DNA of 9,021 bases from Bacteroidota bacterium (lineage in GTDB: Bacteria; Bacteroidota; Bacteroidia; Bacteroidales; Porphyromonadaceae): contig JAEWGA010000025.1 of NCBI GenBank assembly GCA_023388555.1, positions 1-9,021 on the forward strand, written 5' to 3'. The notes beneath the pieces were generated by a model. The model saw only the letters and a program-made list of their open reading frames with translations, ran no database searches and was not told the DNA's origin. The position numbers were made by a program, and so were the translations under genes. Of this stretch, positions 1 through 5,839 are shown piece by piece; position 1 is the stretch's first letter, and each line of letters opens with the position of its first letter.

Positions 1-123
1 ATTCGTCCCATCCGAAAACCAACGGTACCTGCAGGCACCGAGCGCATTCGCATCTCCCTCAGCGCCGCCATGACGCACCAAGAGGTGCAACAATTTTGCA
101 ATATACTCCACTCCTTACGCTAA
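1..123 (+). CDS. bioF: 8-amino-7-oxononanoate synthase, C-terminal 40 residues (partial)
   Basis: This is the 3' end of a gene that enters from outside the window; frame 1 is open from base 1 to a TAA at 121-123. The fragment contains IRPIRKPTVPAGTERIRISL followed by SAAMT, which matches the conserved C-terminal strand of the PLP-dependent alpha-oxoamine synthase family (substrate-facing P-T-V-P-x-G-T and R-I-R-I-S-L). In that family BioF condenses pimeloyl-ACP or pimeloyl-CoA with L-alanine to give 8-amino-7-oxononanoate. The related enzymes Kbl (2-amino-3-ketobutyrate CoA ligase) and serine palmitoyltransferase have similar tails, so the fragment alone does not settle the substrate. The BioF call rests on bioG starting 9 bp downstream and bioC after it. 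The catalytic lysine and PLP site lie outside the window. Confidence 0.85.
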   Translation: MRPIRKPTVPAGTERIRISLSAAMTHQEVQQFCNILHSLR

Positions 124-132
124 CTCCACCCT

Positions 133-801
133 ATGAAAACCATTTGGCTTCACCAAACGGACAGCAATGCCGAAGAGCTTATCTTGTTCTTTTGCGGCTG
201 GGGAACCACCCCAGCAGTAGTAGAACACTTAACCCCTCCTTGTAATACCAATGTATTAGGAGTATACGACTACACCAATACCTCCGCCCACACACTGCCT
301 ATCCAAACCTATAAAAAGGTAACCGTTGTGGCATGGTCCATGGGGGTATGGGCTGCCGAACAATGTGTTGCCAACCAGCAAAACATAACCCAAGCAATAG
401 CCGTTAACGGCACACCGCTACCCATGCACAACCTTTTTGGAATACCCCAACCCATATTTGAAGGAACGCTGCATAACCTTAACGACCTTTCCCGCGAAAA
501 GTTCGACCGCCGGATGTGTGGCGGGAAAGCCCTACTGCAAGTGTACCAATCTTTTTCGCAACGAAGCACACAAAGCCTACAAGCCGAACTCCTTAGTGTT
601 TACCAACAAGTACACAACCTACAGGATTATACGCCACAACTCCCCTGGTCCAAAGCGTGGATTAGCGAGCGCGACCTAATAATTCCGCCCAACAACCAAC
701 AACGCTACTGGGAACGTTACGGCGTACACACCTCAATACTAAAACAAGCAGGGCACTACCCGTTTGCGATGTTCTGCAATTGGAATAGTTTATGGAAATA
801 A
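133..801 (+). CDS. bioG: pimeloyl-[ACP] methyl ester esterase BioG (DUF452 family)
   Basis: The 222-residue protein is a small cytoplasmic alpha/beta-hydrolase. BioG enzymes cleave the methyl ester of pimeloyl-ACP methyl ester, releasing pimeloyl-ACP for BioF; they replace BioH in many bacteria. The N-terminal strand reads LILFFCGWGTTP (residues 16-27), the F-x-G-W-G signature of BioG. The nucleophile elbow is VAWSMG with Ser69; likely partners are Asp181 (in SERDLIIPP) and His208 (in GHYPF). The length fits the family, about 200-220 residues. The start lies 9 bp after the bioF stop, with no strong ribosome site, as is normal in Bacteroidota. The stop overlaps the bioC start by 10 bp, so the two are probably translationally coupled. 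Function is inferred from motifs and context. Confidence 0.92.
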   Translation: MKTIWLHQTDSNAEELILFFCGWGTTPAVVEHLTPPCNTNVLGVYDYTNTSAHTLPIQTYKKVTVVAWSMGVWAAEQCVANQQNITQAIAVNGTPLPMHNLFGIPQPIFEGTLHNLNDLSREKFDRRMCGGKALLQVYQSFSQRSTQSLQAELLSVYQQVHNLQDYTPQLPWSKAWISERDLIIPPNNQQRYWERYGVHTSILKQAGHYPFAMFCNWNSLWK

Positions 802-1565
802 ACAAACAACTTGTTACCGAACGCTTTGCAGCGGCACTAAACCATTACGACACCGAGGCCACCCCCCAACAGGAAATAGCCCAACAGCTAACCTCGTTAT
901 GGCAACAAAGTATAAAAGCGCGTACTGCTCCCTATAAGGTACTGGAAATAGGTTGCGGCACAGGATTCTTCTCTAAACTCTTGCAACAAACGCTACCCCA
1001 TAACAGTCACCTTAGCATGATCGACTTATGCCCCGAAGTAGAACCCTTACTGCGGGAAAAGGTTGGGCACACCCCTCACTTTATAGCTGGCGATGCCGAA
1101 GAAATAACATGGGGAACACCTGACTACGACCTCATAGCCTCGGCATCATGCATCCAATGGTGGCACAACCCCGCAAACTTCTTCACCAAAGCATACAAAT
1201 ACTGTAAGTCCAACGGAACACTTTTGTTTAGCACTTTTGGGCCAGAAAACATGTACCAAATACGCCGTGTTTTTGGCGTGGGCTTACATTATGCCCCACT
1301 CTCGGAAGTACGTAAAGCCCTCTCCAATGCTGGCTGGAGAATAGAGGCATTGCAGGAATACCGCACCACCCTGTACCGTCCTTCGCTGCTCGAGCTATTA
1401 AGCCACATCAAAAGGACTGGCGTTAATGGGTTACCGTTAGCTACCCCCTTAACACCACAAGGGCTAAAAAGGTACGATAGCATATACCGAAGCCTCTTTG
1501 CGCCAGCAAACCAAGAGCTTCCACTCACCTATCACGCCCTGCTATGCATAGCCCATAAAAGCTAA
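792..1565 (+). CDS. bioC: malonyl-[ACP] O-methyltransferase BioC
   Basis: The 257-residue protein is a class I SAM-dependent methyltransferase. BioC methylates the free carboxyl of malonyl-ACP so that fatty-acid synthase can extend it twice, giving pimeloyl-ACP methyl ester. Motif I is VLEIGCGTG (residues 50-58), the acidic residue ending strand 2 is Asp78 (MIDLC), and DAEEI lies at 101-105. BioC-specific blocks are visible: the SCIQWW segment at 119-124, STFGPENMYQIR at 147-158, and LLSHIKRTGVNG at 202-213. The ATG at 792 lies inside the end of bioG in another frame, so translation is probably coupled. Some Bacteroidota are known to carry fused BioC/BioG proteins; here they are separate but overlapping. 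bioA, bioB and bioD are not in the window; bioC is the last gene before a terminator-like hairpin. Confidence 0.93.
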   Translation: MEINKQLVTERFAAALNHYDTEATPQQEIAQQLTSLWQQSIKARTAPYKVLEIGCGTGFFSKLLQQTLPHNSHLSMIDLCPEVEPLLREKVGHTPHFIAGDAEEITWGTPDYDLIASASCIQWWHNPANFFTKAYKYCKSNGTLLFSTFGPENMYQIRRVFGVGLHYAPLSEVRKALSNAGWRIEALQEYRTTLYRPSLLELLSHIKRTGVNGLPLATPLTPQGLKRYDSIYRSLFAPANQELPLTYHALLCIAHKS

Positions 1566-1602
1566 CCCCTGTATAACAAAGCAAGAAACGTACACTTTTG
1601 GC

Positions 1603-1611
1603 TAAATTTGC
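1603..1611 (+). promoter_or_regulatory. candidate Bacteroidota -7 promoter element for the Ig-like lipoprotein gene
   Basis: TAAATTTGC is an exact match to the Bacteroidota -7 consensus TAnnTTTGY. It lies about 60 bp upstream of the lipoprotein ATG. I see no TTTG-like -33 element at the expected distance, so this is only half a promoter by sequence. The predicted start site, about 6-8 bases downstream, would fall inside the left arm of the 1612-1649 hairpin. Confidence 0.45.
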
Positions 1612-1654
1612 GGTGAGTAATGTAGGTTAATACACCTACAATGCTCACCTTTTT
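1612..1654 (+). terminator. long inverted repeat with T-run after bioC; likely intrinsic terminator
   Basis: The arms GGTGAGTAATGTAGGT (1612-1627) and ACCTACAATGCTCACC (1634-1649) pair at 14 of 16 positions around a 6-base loop, followed directly by TTTTT (1650-1654). This would end transcription of the bioF-bioG-bioC operon 46 bp after the bioC stop. The stem is long and only moderately GC-rich, and the T-run is short, so a protein-binding operator is an alternative. There is no T-run on the opposite strand, so termination would act on the + strand only. Confidence 0.65.
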
Positions 1655-1673
1655 GCTTTACTATACCTAATAT

Positions 1674-3692
1674 ATGCTTAAACTACGTTCTTTATTTTAC
1701 CGCTATACCTCTCGTATCCACCATCCTCTACTGCTGTTGCCCATACTACTATCCATAGTTATTTACGGGTGCGCCAACCGAATGTCGCCAGGGGGAGGGC
1801 CGTATGACGAAACACCGCCACGCCTTATCCAAGCCACCCCAGCCGAGAACGCACTGCAGGTAAAATCGAAAAAGGTAACCTTGCTGTTCGATGAATATGT
1901 GCAAATTAAGGACCCCTCCTCAAAAGTCATCATATCGCCACCTCAGCTACAAATGCCTCGCATACAAGCCATAGGGAAAAAGGTAACAGTGGAATTGGAG
2001 GACACCCTTATCCCTAATACAACCTATACCATCGACTTCACCAATAGCATCGTAGACAATAACGAAGGAAACGAGCTTGTCAACTTTTCGTACGCCTTCT
2101 CTACCGGCAACCAAATAGACTCCATGCAAATAGCTGGTATAGTACTCGATGCCCGAAACCTGGAACCCATTAGCAACATAATGGTGGGAGTACACCCCGA
2201 TAGCTTAGGGGCCAAAGCATTCCGCGACACCACCTTCTTACGAATGTCACGCACCAGCGAGCGCCCCCAGTTTATTATCCGAAACATGAAGGTGGGAAAG
2301 TATCGGGTATATGCACTACAAGAAAACGATGCCAACTACCGCTACAATTCTCCCACCGAAGGCATTGCATTTTTGGACTCTGCCGTGCTCACCACCTGCG
2401 CACCAGCTGTCCGACAAGATACCATCTTCAAGGACTCAATAACCATCGATACCATTCAAGAAATACACTACACCCGCTACATGCCCAACAACTTAGTGCT
2501 CCGCTACTTTACAACCGGAGCCAATAGGCAATACATTACTGCCCGCGAACGAACGGATAGTGCCACCCTAAAGTTAACCTTTGCTGTCCCCATGGACTCT
2601 ATTCCCACCTTACAAGTTGTCCCTCAGCTAAAAACATTACACCCTAAGCCTTACGCTATACAAGCGGACGGAGGAGGAATAGTACGTTACTTCTTGGTGG
2701 ACTCCTTATGGCAAAAAGCCGACACCTTTGCGGTAACCTACTATACCCCCGATAGCTTAGGAGTGCTAATGCCTAAAACAGATACCATTGCAGTAAAAAG
2801 GCCACAAATAAAACCGCAAGAAGAAGAAGTAATCCCCTCCAAAAACACACAAACGGATAGCATTGCCAAGGGAACCGATAGGATTCCCAAACGAGCCCCA
2901 TCCCCCCTCTCGGCAAAGCTGCAACGCAAAGGAGAAGGTGGCATATCGGACACCCTGCTTCTGGTTACAACAACTCCAATAGATACCACCGCACTAAAAG
3001 GTATCGCTTTATATCGTATGCAGGACTCTATTGCAACACCAGTACCGCTGGACACCCTTATACTACTACCACAACGCTCTTGCGAAGTACTCATCAAAGC
3101 CCCATTACGCTACAAAACCAACTACCAACTACGGCTGGATAGCTTACTGTTTACCGACGTGTGGGGAAACCACCAAGACAACCCTCTGGTTGAAAAGTGG
3201 GAAACAAAACCAGCAAACGAACTCTCCAAATTTCAGGTAAATATAACCGGAGTAGCCCCCCCATTTATCGTGGAGCTACTAAATGCACAGGACGCCCCAG
3301 TACGCGTTGTATACAGCCTACAACCCAATGTGGAAATCCCGGACCTTGCACCAGGGAAATATTACTTACGATTAGTGGTGGACTCCAACGGCGACGGGAA
3401 GTGGACTCCCGGCAATTTCGATAAAGGCATACAACCCGAAATGGTATACTACGCCCCAAAAGAGTTCGAGCTACTTAAAAACTGGAAAGTAAGTGAAAAC
3501 TGGAACCCAACACTCGTTCCTCTTTCCCAACAAAAACCTTCCGTACTCATCAAAAACAAACCCCGAGAGCAACAAAAGGCAAACCGAAACAAACAACGGG
3601 AAGAGGAACTAAGGCGTAGGCAACAAGGCTCTTCATCCTTTATGGGAGGCACTAATCCTATAGGGGCCATACGGGGAAGCGGACTATTTTAA
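1674..3692 (+). CDS. Ig-like (Big_5) domain surface lipoprotein, function unknown
   Basis: The 672-residue protein has a lipoprotein signal: basic N-terminus (K3, R5, R10, R14), hydrophobic stretch at about 18-31, then IYGC with Cys33 as the predicted lipidated residue. The segment after the cysteine (CANRMSPGGGPYDETPP, 33-49) is the usual opening of Bacteroidota Ig-like lipoproteins, and residues about 48-145 form a bacterial Ig-like (Big_5/SbsA-type) domain ending in FSYAFSTG. Residues 375-425 are a polar, proline- and charge-rich linker. Near the C-terminus, DSNGDGKW (570-577) is a conserved acidic motif resembling a calcium-binding loop, followed by FELLKNWKVSENWNPTLVPL (597-616), also typical of the family. 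The tail from about 628 is basic and glutamine-rich. It should be exported and lipid-anchored, on the outer membrane or cell surface. It stands alone with its own candidate promoter. No substrate or partner can be named. Confidence 0.85.
   Translation: MLKLRSLFYRYTSRIHHPLLLLPILLSIVIYGCANRMSPGGGPYDETPPRLIQATPAENALQVKSKKVTLLFDEYVQIKDPSSKVIISPPQLQMPRIQAIGKKVTVELEDTLIPNTTYTIDFTNSIVDNNEGNELVNFSYAFSTGNQIDSMQIAGIVLDARNLEPISNIMVGVHPDSLGAKAFRDTTFLRMSRTSERPQFIIRNMKVGKYRVYALQENDANYRYNSPTEGIAFLDSAVLTTCAPAVRQDTIFKDSITIDTIQEIHYTRYMPNNLVLRYFTTGANRQYITARERTDSATLKLTFAVPMDSIPTLQVVPQLKTLHPKPYAIQADGGGIVRYFLVDSLWQKADTFAVTYYTPDSLGVLMPKTDTIAVKRPQIKPQEEEVIPSKNTQTDSIAKGTDRIPKRAPSPLSAKLQRKGEGGISDTLLLVTTTPIDTTALKGIALYRMQDSIATPVPLDTLILLPQRSCEVLIKAPLRYKTNYQLRLDSLLFTDVWGNHQDNPLVEKWETKPANELSKFQVNITGVAPPFIVELLNAQDAPVRVVYSLQPNVEIPDLAPGKYYLRLVVDSNGDGKWTPGNFDKGIQPEMVYYAPKEFELLKNWKVSENWNPTLVPLSQQKPSVLIKNKPREQQKANRNKQREEELRRRQQGSSSFMGGTNPIGAIRGSGLF
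2895..2942 (+). repeat. possible in-frame insertion of a dispersed repeat inside the lipoprotein linker
   Basis: This stretch encodes APSPLSAKLQRKGEGG (residues 408-423). It is locally C-rich then G-rich, with a weak inverted repeat: CCCTCTC near the left end against GAGAAGG near the right end, 6 of 7 pairs. Peptides of the P-L-S-x-x-x-x-G-E-G-G kind often arise where small palindromic genome repeats have been captured in frame. This is inference from one copy; a naturally variable linker would look much the same. Confidence 0.25.
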
Positions 3693-3743
3693 CTACTAAC
3701 CGCCACCCTATAAACTATTTTTTTCATTAAAACAGCCCCTCAT

Positions 3744-3777
3744 ATTGCATTTTGCCGTATGCCTTTACTATCTTTGT
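3744..3777 (+). promoter_or_regulatory. promoter for malate dehydrogenase gene
   Basis: TATCTTTGT (3769-3777) matches the Bacteroidota -7 consensus TAnnTTTGY exactly. ATTG (3744-3747), one mismatch from the -33 consensus TTTG, lies 21 bp upstream, within the accepted spacing. The predicted start is near 3784, giving an untranslated leader of about 85 bases before the mdh ATG. The 51 bp between the lipoprotein stop and this promoter contain a T-rich tract (about 3718-3724) but no convincing terminator hairpin, so read-through from the lipoprotein gene is possible. Confidence 0.65.
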
Positions 3778-3800
3778 TACCATACAGTACAACAAAAAGG

Positions 3801-3834
3801 AGCGCCCTTACACCAAAAGGCTTGGAAAGGGGCT
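3801..3834 (+). promoter_or_regulatory. foldable leader hairpin upstream of mdh
   Basis: Within the predicted mdh leader, AGC-G-CCCTT (3801-3809, with G3804 bulged) can pair with AAGGGGCT (3827-3834). Inside the loop, CCAA (3813-3816) can pair with TTGG (3822-3825). The result is a two-part stem of 8 plus 4 pairs. No T-run follows, so it is not a terminator; it could stabilise the transcript or affect translation. It matches no riboswitch class I recognise. A structure of this size can occur by chance. Confidence 0.35.
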
Positions 3835-3868
3835 TCTGCTTCAATCACCTTAATAACTAACAAAGGCT

Positions 3869-4870
3869 ATGAACTTTTTAACTCAAGACAAACTCACCAT
3901 CGTGGGTGCTGCAGGTATGATAGGTTCCAACATGGCACAAACTGCAGCTATGATGCGCCTAACTCCAAACATTTGCCTGTACGACCCCTTTGCAAAAGGG
4001 CTCGAAGGGGTAACCGAAGAGCTACGCCACTGCTCCTTCGAAGGCGTTAACTTCACTTTCACTACCGATATTAAAGAAGCCTTCACCGGCGCAAAATACA
4101 TTGTTTCATCCGGTGGCGCACCTCGTAAAGAAGGTATGACCCGCGAAGACCTCCTAAAAGGAAATGCCGAAATAGCAGCCCAATTAGGTAAAGATATCAA
4201 AGCCTACTGCCCCGATGTTCGCCACGTTGTTATCATCTTCAACCCAGCCGACATCACAGGACTTGTAACCCTCCTCTACGCCGGAATAGAACCCTCCAAA
4301 GTTACGACCCTTGCAGCACTGGACTCTACCCGCTTGCAAAGCGAGTTAGCTAAACACTTTGGCGTAGAACAAAGCAAAGTAACAAAAACAAGAACCTACG
4401 GTGGACATGGCGAACAAATGGCCGTATTTGCATCTACCGCCGAGGTGGACGGAACGCCTTTGGCTTCGCTCATAGGAACCGATAAACTCACCAACGAAGA
4501 GTGGGCTGCCATTCGTGAACGCGTAACAAAAGGCGGTGCTAACATCATACAACTCCGTGGCCGCTCCTCGTTCCAAAGCCCTGCATACGTTTCTATTGAA
4601 ATGATTCGTTCCGCTATGGGCGGAGAAGAGTTCCGCTGGCCTGCCGGATGCTATGTAAGCACACAAGGCTTCAACCACATCATGATGGCTATGGAAACCT
4701 CCATAACTAAAGATGGTGTTCGTTATAGCGAAGTGAAAGGTACGCCCGAAGAAATGAAAGAGCTCCAAAGCAGCTACGCTCACTTATGCGACCTCCGCGA
4801 CCAAGTTATTGCCATGGGCGTAATACCTGCAGTGGAAGAGTGGCACACCCTCAACCCTCACATTAAATAA
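3869..4870 (+). CDS. mdh: malate dehydrogenase (NAD-dependent)
   Basis: The 333-residue protein interconverts L-malate and oxaloacetate with NAD in the cytoplasm. In Bacteroidales it mainly runs towards malate, in the fumarate/succinate branch of fermentation. The Rossmann loop is GAAGMIG (13-19), and Asp39 in LYDP is the acidic residue that favours NAD over NADP. Substrate and loop residues follow the lactate/malate dehydrogenase pattern: APRKEGMTREDLL (84-96) with Arg86 and Arg92, FNP with Asn125, LDSTR (151-155) with Arg155, and catalytic His180 in GGHGEQM. The full length agrees with the long Bacteroidales form, and the whole sequence reads as that type, including GRSSFQSPAYVSIEMI at 231-246. 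The gene has its own promoter and a strong terminator, so it appears monocistronic. The ATG gives the expected N-terminus a few residues before the first beta strand. Confidence 0.96.
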   Translation: MNFLTQDKLTIVGAAGMIGSNMAQTAAMMRLTPNICLYDPFAKGLEGVTEELRHCSFEGVNFTFTTDIKEAFTGAKYIVSSGGAPRKEGMTREDLLKGNAEIAAQLGKDIKAYCPDVRHVVIIFNPADITGLVTLLYAGIEPSKVTTLAALDSTRLQSELAKHFGVEQSKVTKTRTYGGHGEQMAVFASTAEVDGTPLASLIGTDKLTNEEWAAIRERVTKGGANIIQLRGRSSFQSPAYVSIEMIRSAMGGEEFRWPAGCYVSTQGFNHIMMAMETSITKDGVRYSEVKGTPEEMKELQSSYAHLCDLRDQVIAMGVIPAVEEWHTLNPHIK

Positions 4871-4918
4871 TAGGCTTATTGCCGCTCCTTAACATGTAAG
4901 GAAAAATAATACCCCAAG

Positions 4919-4961
4919 CGGGTGCATTGGAATTGTTGTTCCAATGCACCCGTTTTTTTTT
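4919..4961 (+). terminator. strong intrinsic terminator of mdh
   Basis: A perfect 14-bp stem, CGGGTGCATTGGAA (4919-4932) with TTCCAATGCACCCG (4939-4952), encloses a 6-base loop and is followed by nine T residues (4953-4961). It begins 48 bp after the mdh stop. The stem is nearly identical to that of the terminator at 5778-5821. Confidence 0.95.
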
Positions 4962-5220
4962 GCCCTAACCTACCCCAACACCTCCCCTATCCCAAAGCGC
5001 CAAACGTATACCCCGTGGCATTATATCCCTGCCCATAACATTGTTTCCGTAGCCATTAGGGTAAAAAGAGAAAAATCCCGAAGGTGTTAGGCTCCAAAAC
5101 AAAAGGGAAAACAGTCCATACGAAAGAATACTTTCGGCACCCCTTTCGTTTTTTGTTGAGGGAAATTTACGGTCTATAACCCCAAAGGAATCTTCCCAAA
5201 ATCACAAAGACAATTTAGGT
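4962..5220. other. intergenic stretch with no credible gene; one terminator-like hairpin
   Basis: No open frame here shows a start, length and composition that suggest a gene, on either strand. The one structured element is at 5120-5154: ACGAAAG (5120-5126) can pair with CTTTCGT (5143-5149) ahead of a run of T (5149-5154), or its core CGAAAG can pair with the nearer CTTTCG (5131-5136). The two pairings exclude each other. No exact TAnnTTTGY element lies upstream in this stretch, so there is no clear transcript for it to act on. Confidence 0.5.
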
Positions 5221-5312
5221 TGAATTTGGAGAGATTTTTGGGGCAGAATCGAAGTGAAATTTGGTACGTTTTTTGGGTGAACTTTGGAGTGAAATTTGGT
5301 ACGTTTTTTGGG
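5221..5312. repeat. 34-35-bp degenerate tandem repeat, about 2.7 copies
   Basis: Copies begin at 5221, 5255 and 5290. The last two share 25 identical bases (5253-5277 and 5288-5312), built as AGTGAAATTTGG then TACG then TTTTTTGGG. The first copy is diverged (GAATTTGG, AGAG, ATTTTTGGGG). A related half-unit, TGAACTTTGG, lies at 5278-5287. The element is T/G-rich on this strand and non-coding in appearance. Confidence 0.8.
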
Positions 5313-5349
5313 AGGTAAAAAAAAGTATCTGCGGAGTCCTTCAAAAAAG

Positions 5350-5415
5350 AAAGCGCAGTTTGTCGTAACGAAAAGCGCAGTTTGTTACAAAAGAAAGCGC
5401 AGTTATTTTTATACA
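5350..5415. repeat. 22-bp tandem repeat, three copies
   Basis: AAAGCGCAGTT occurs at 5350-5360, 5372-5382 and 5394-5404, exactly 22 bp apart. The first two copies extend the identity to AAAGCGCAGTTTGT; the rest of each unit has diverged. There is no spacer/repeat pattern of CRISPR type, because the unit is too short and tandem. Its function is unknown. Confidence 0.8.
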
Positions 5416-5436
5416 GCTTTTAACACCCCTCGCGAA

Positions 5437-5461
5437 CCCGCTCCCATAAAGGGATTGCGGG
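5437..5461. repeat. GC-rich hairpin resembling a dispersed palindromic repeat
   Basis: CCCGC (5437-5441) pairs with GCGGG (5457-5461), and TCCC (5442-5445) pairs with GGGA (5451-5454), around the loop ATAAA with a two-base bulge (TT). Read on the - strand the stretch encodes IPLWERVREG. That is close to the P-L-W-E-R-V peptides that appear when short dispersed repeats are translated in many genomes. It is probably one copy of such a family; only a genome-wide search can say. Confidence 0.45.
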
Positions 5462-5470
5462 CAGTCGCAC

Positions 5471-5640
5471 TTTCACCCCAAAAATCGCCCAAAAATCGCC
5501 CCATTTTTCGGTCCCCAAACGCCCTATTTTCACCCCCCTATTTTTACCCCCAAAACTGGTTGTTTTTCGGTCAAAAATCTCCCCAAATTTCGGACAAAAA
5601 ACCATCCCAAATTTGGCTCAATTTTGCGCCCAAATTTTGT
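5471..5640. repeat. A/C-rich degenerate repeat tract with inverted copies of the 35-bp repeat motif
   Basis: CCCAAAAATCG is repeated head to tail at 5477-5487 and 5488-5498. On the - strand, 5591-5572 reads GAAATTTGGGGAGATTTTTG and 5614-5595 reads AAATTTGGGATGGTTTTTTG. Both follow the plan AAATTTGG, about four bases, then a T-run and G seen on the + strand at 5221-5312. CCAAATTTGG (5607-5616) is a perfect palindrome. The strand asymmetry (C and A against G and T) is strong. The open frames across this tract (plus 5296-5757, minus 5605-5420) have repetitive, unnatural compositions and are not called as genes. Confidence 0.6.
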
Positions 5641-5777
5641 CACTTCTTTCCCCCCACCTTCGGCTCCGTTTTAAGGAGTATTTTTGTGGGTTTAGGGGTG
5701 ACTTTAGAATGGGAACAGAGTGGAGCCAGTATTTCTTGTAGCGGTTGTTATTCATAAGGAGAGAGGCTACTCCTGGT

Positions 5778-5821
5778 AAAAAAAGCGGGTGCGTTGGACC
5801 TATCTGTTCCAACGCACCCGC
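5778..5821 (-). terminator. intrinsic terminator of the glycogen synthase gene
   Basis: On the - strand, GCGGGTGCGTTGGA (5821-5808) pairs perfectly over 14 bp with TCCAACGCACCCGC (5798-5785) around a 9-base loop, followed by seven T (5784-5778). It starts 18 bp past the stop codon of the glycogen synthase gene. The sequence is the same as the mdh terminator stem except for one compensated pair and slight differences at the ends and loop. Confidence 0.93.
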
Positions 5822-5839
5822 TAATAATATAAGGTGCTA

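Noticed and set aside
1612..1649. A biotin-repressor (BirA-type) operator
   Set aside because: The arms contain TGTAGGT and ACCTACA, not the TTGTAAACC/GGTTTACAA halves with about 14-16 bp spacing, and the element lies after the biotin genes rather than before them.
2741..3097. A 118-codon - strand open frame inside the lipoprotein gene
   Set aside because: It is antisense to the lipoprotein, with no family features and no promoter or terminator on that strand.
3745..4050. A 101-codon + strand frame overlapping the mdh promoter and start
   Set aside because: It uses a TTG start that lies inside the -33 promoter element and continues out of frame through mdh; the translation has no recognisable feature.
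4346..4783. A 145-codon - strand open frame inside mdh
   Set aside because: It is antisense to a fully conserved malate dehydrogenase reading frame and shows no recognisable domain.
4977..5091. Long-range pairing of AACACCT (4977-4983) with AGGTGTT (5082-5088)
   Set aside because: Seven pairs at a distance of about 100 bases are expected by chance, and no larger fold builds on them.
5350..5415. A short CRISPR array
   Set aside because: The copies are head to tail with a 22-bp total period and only an 11-14-bp conserved core. There are no spacers of CRISPR length and no cas genes.
5420..5605. A 61-codon - strand open frame ending in a P-L-W-E-R-V-like peptide
   Set aside because: The peptide is a translation of repeat-like DNA (G/T-rich motifs plus the hairpin at 5437-5461). 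No start context, domain or neighbouring partner supports a gene.
5296..5757. A 153-codon + strand open frame across the repeat island
   Set aside because: It begins inside the tandem repeats and its translation is a string of K/S/P/F-rich repetitive segments with no family signature. It runs through several non-coding repeat types, so its length reflects base composition.
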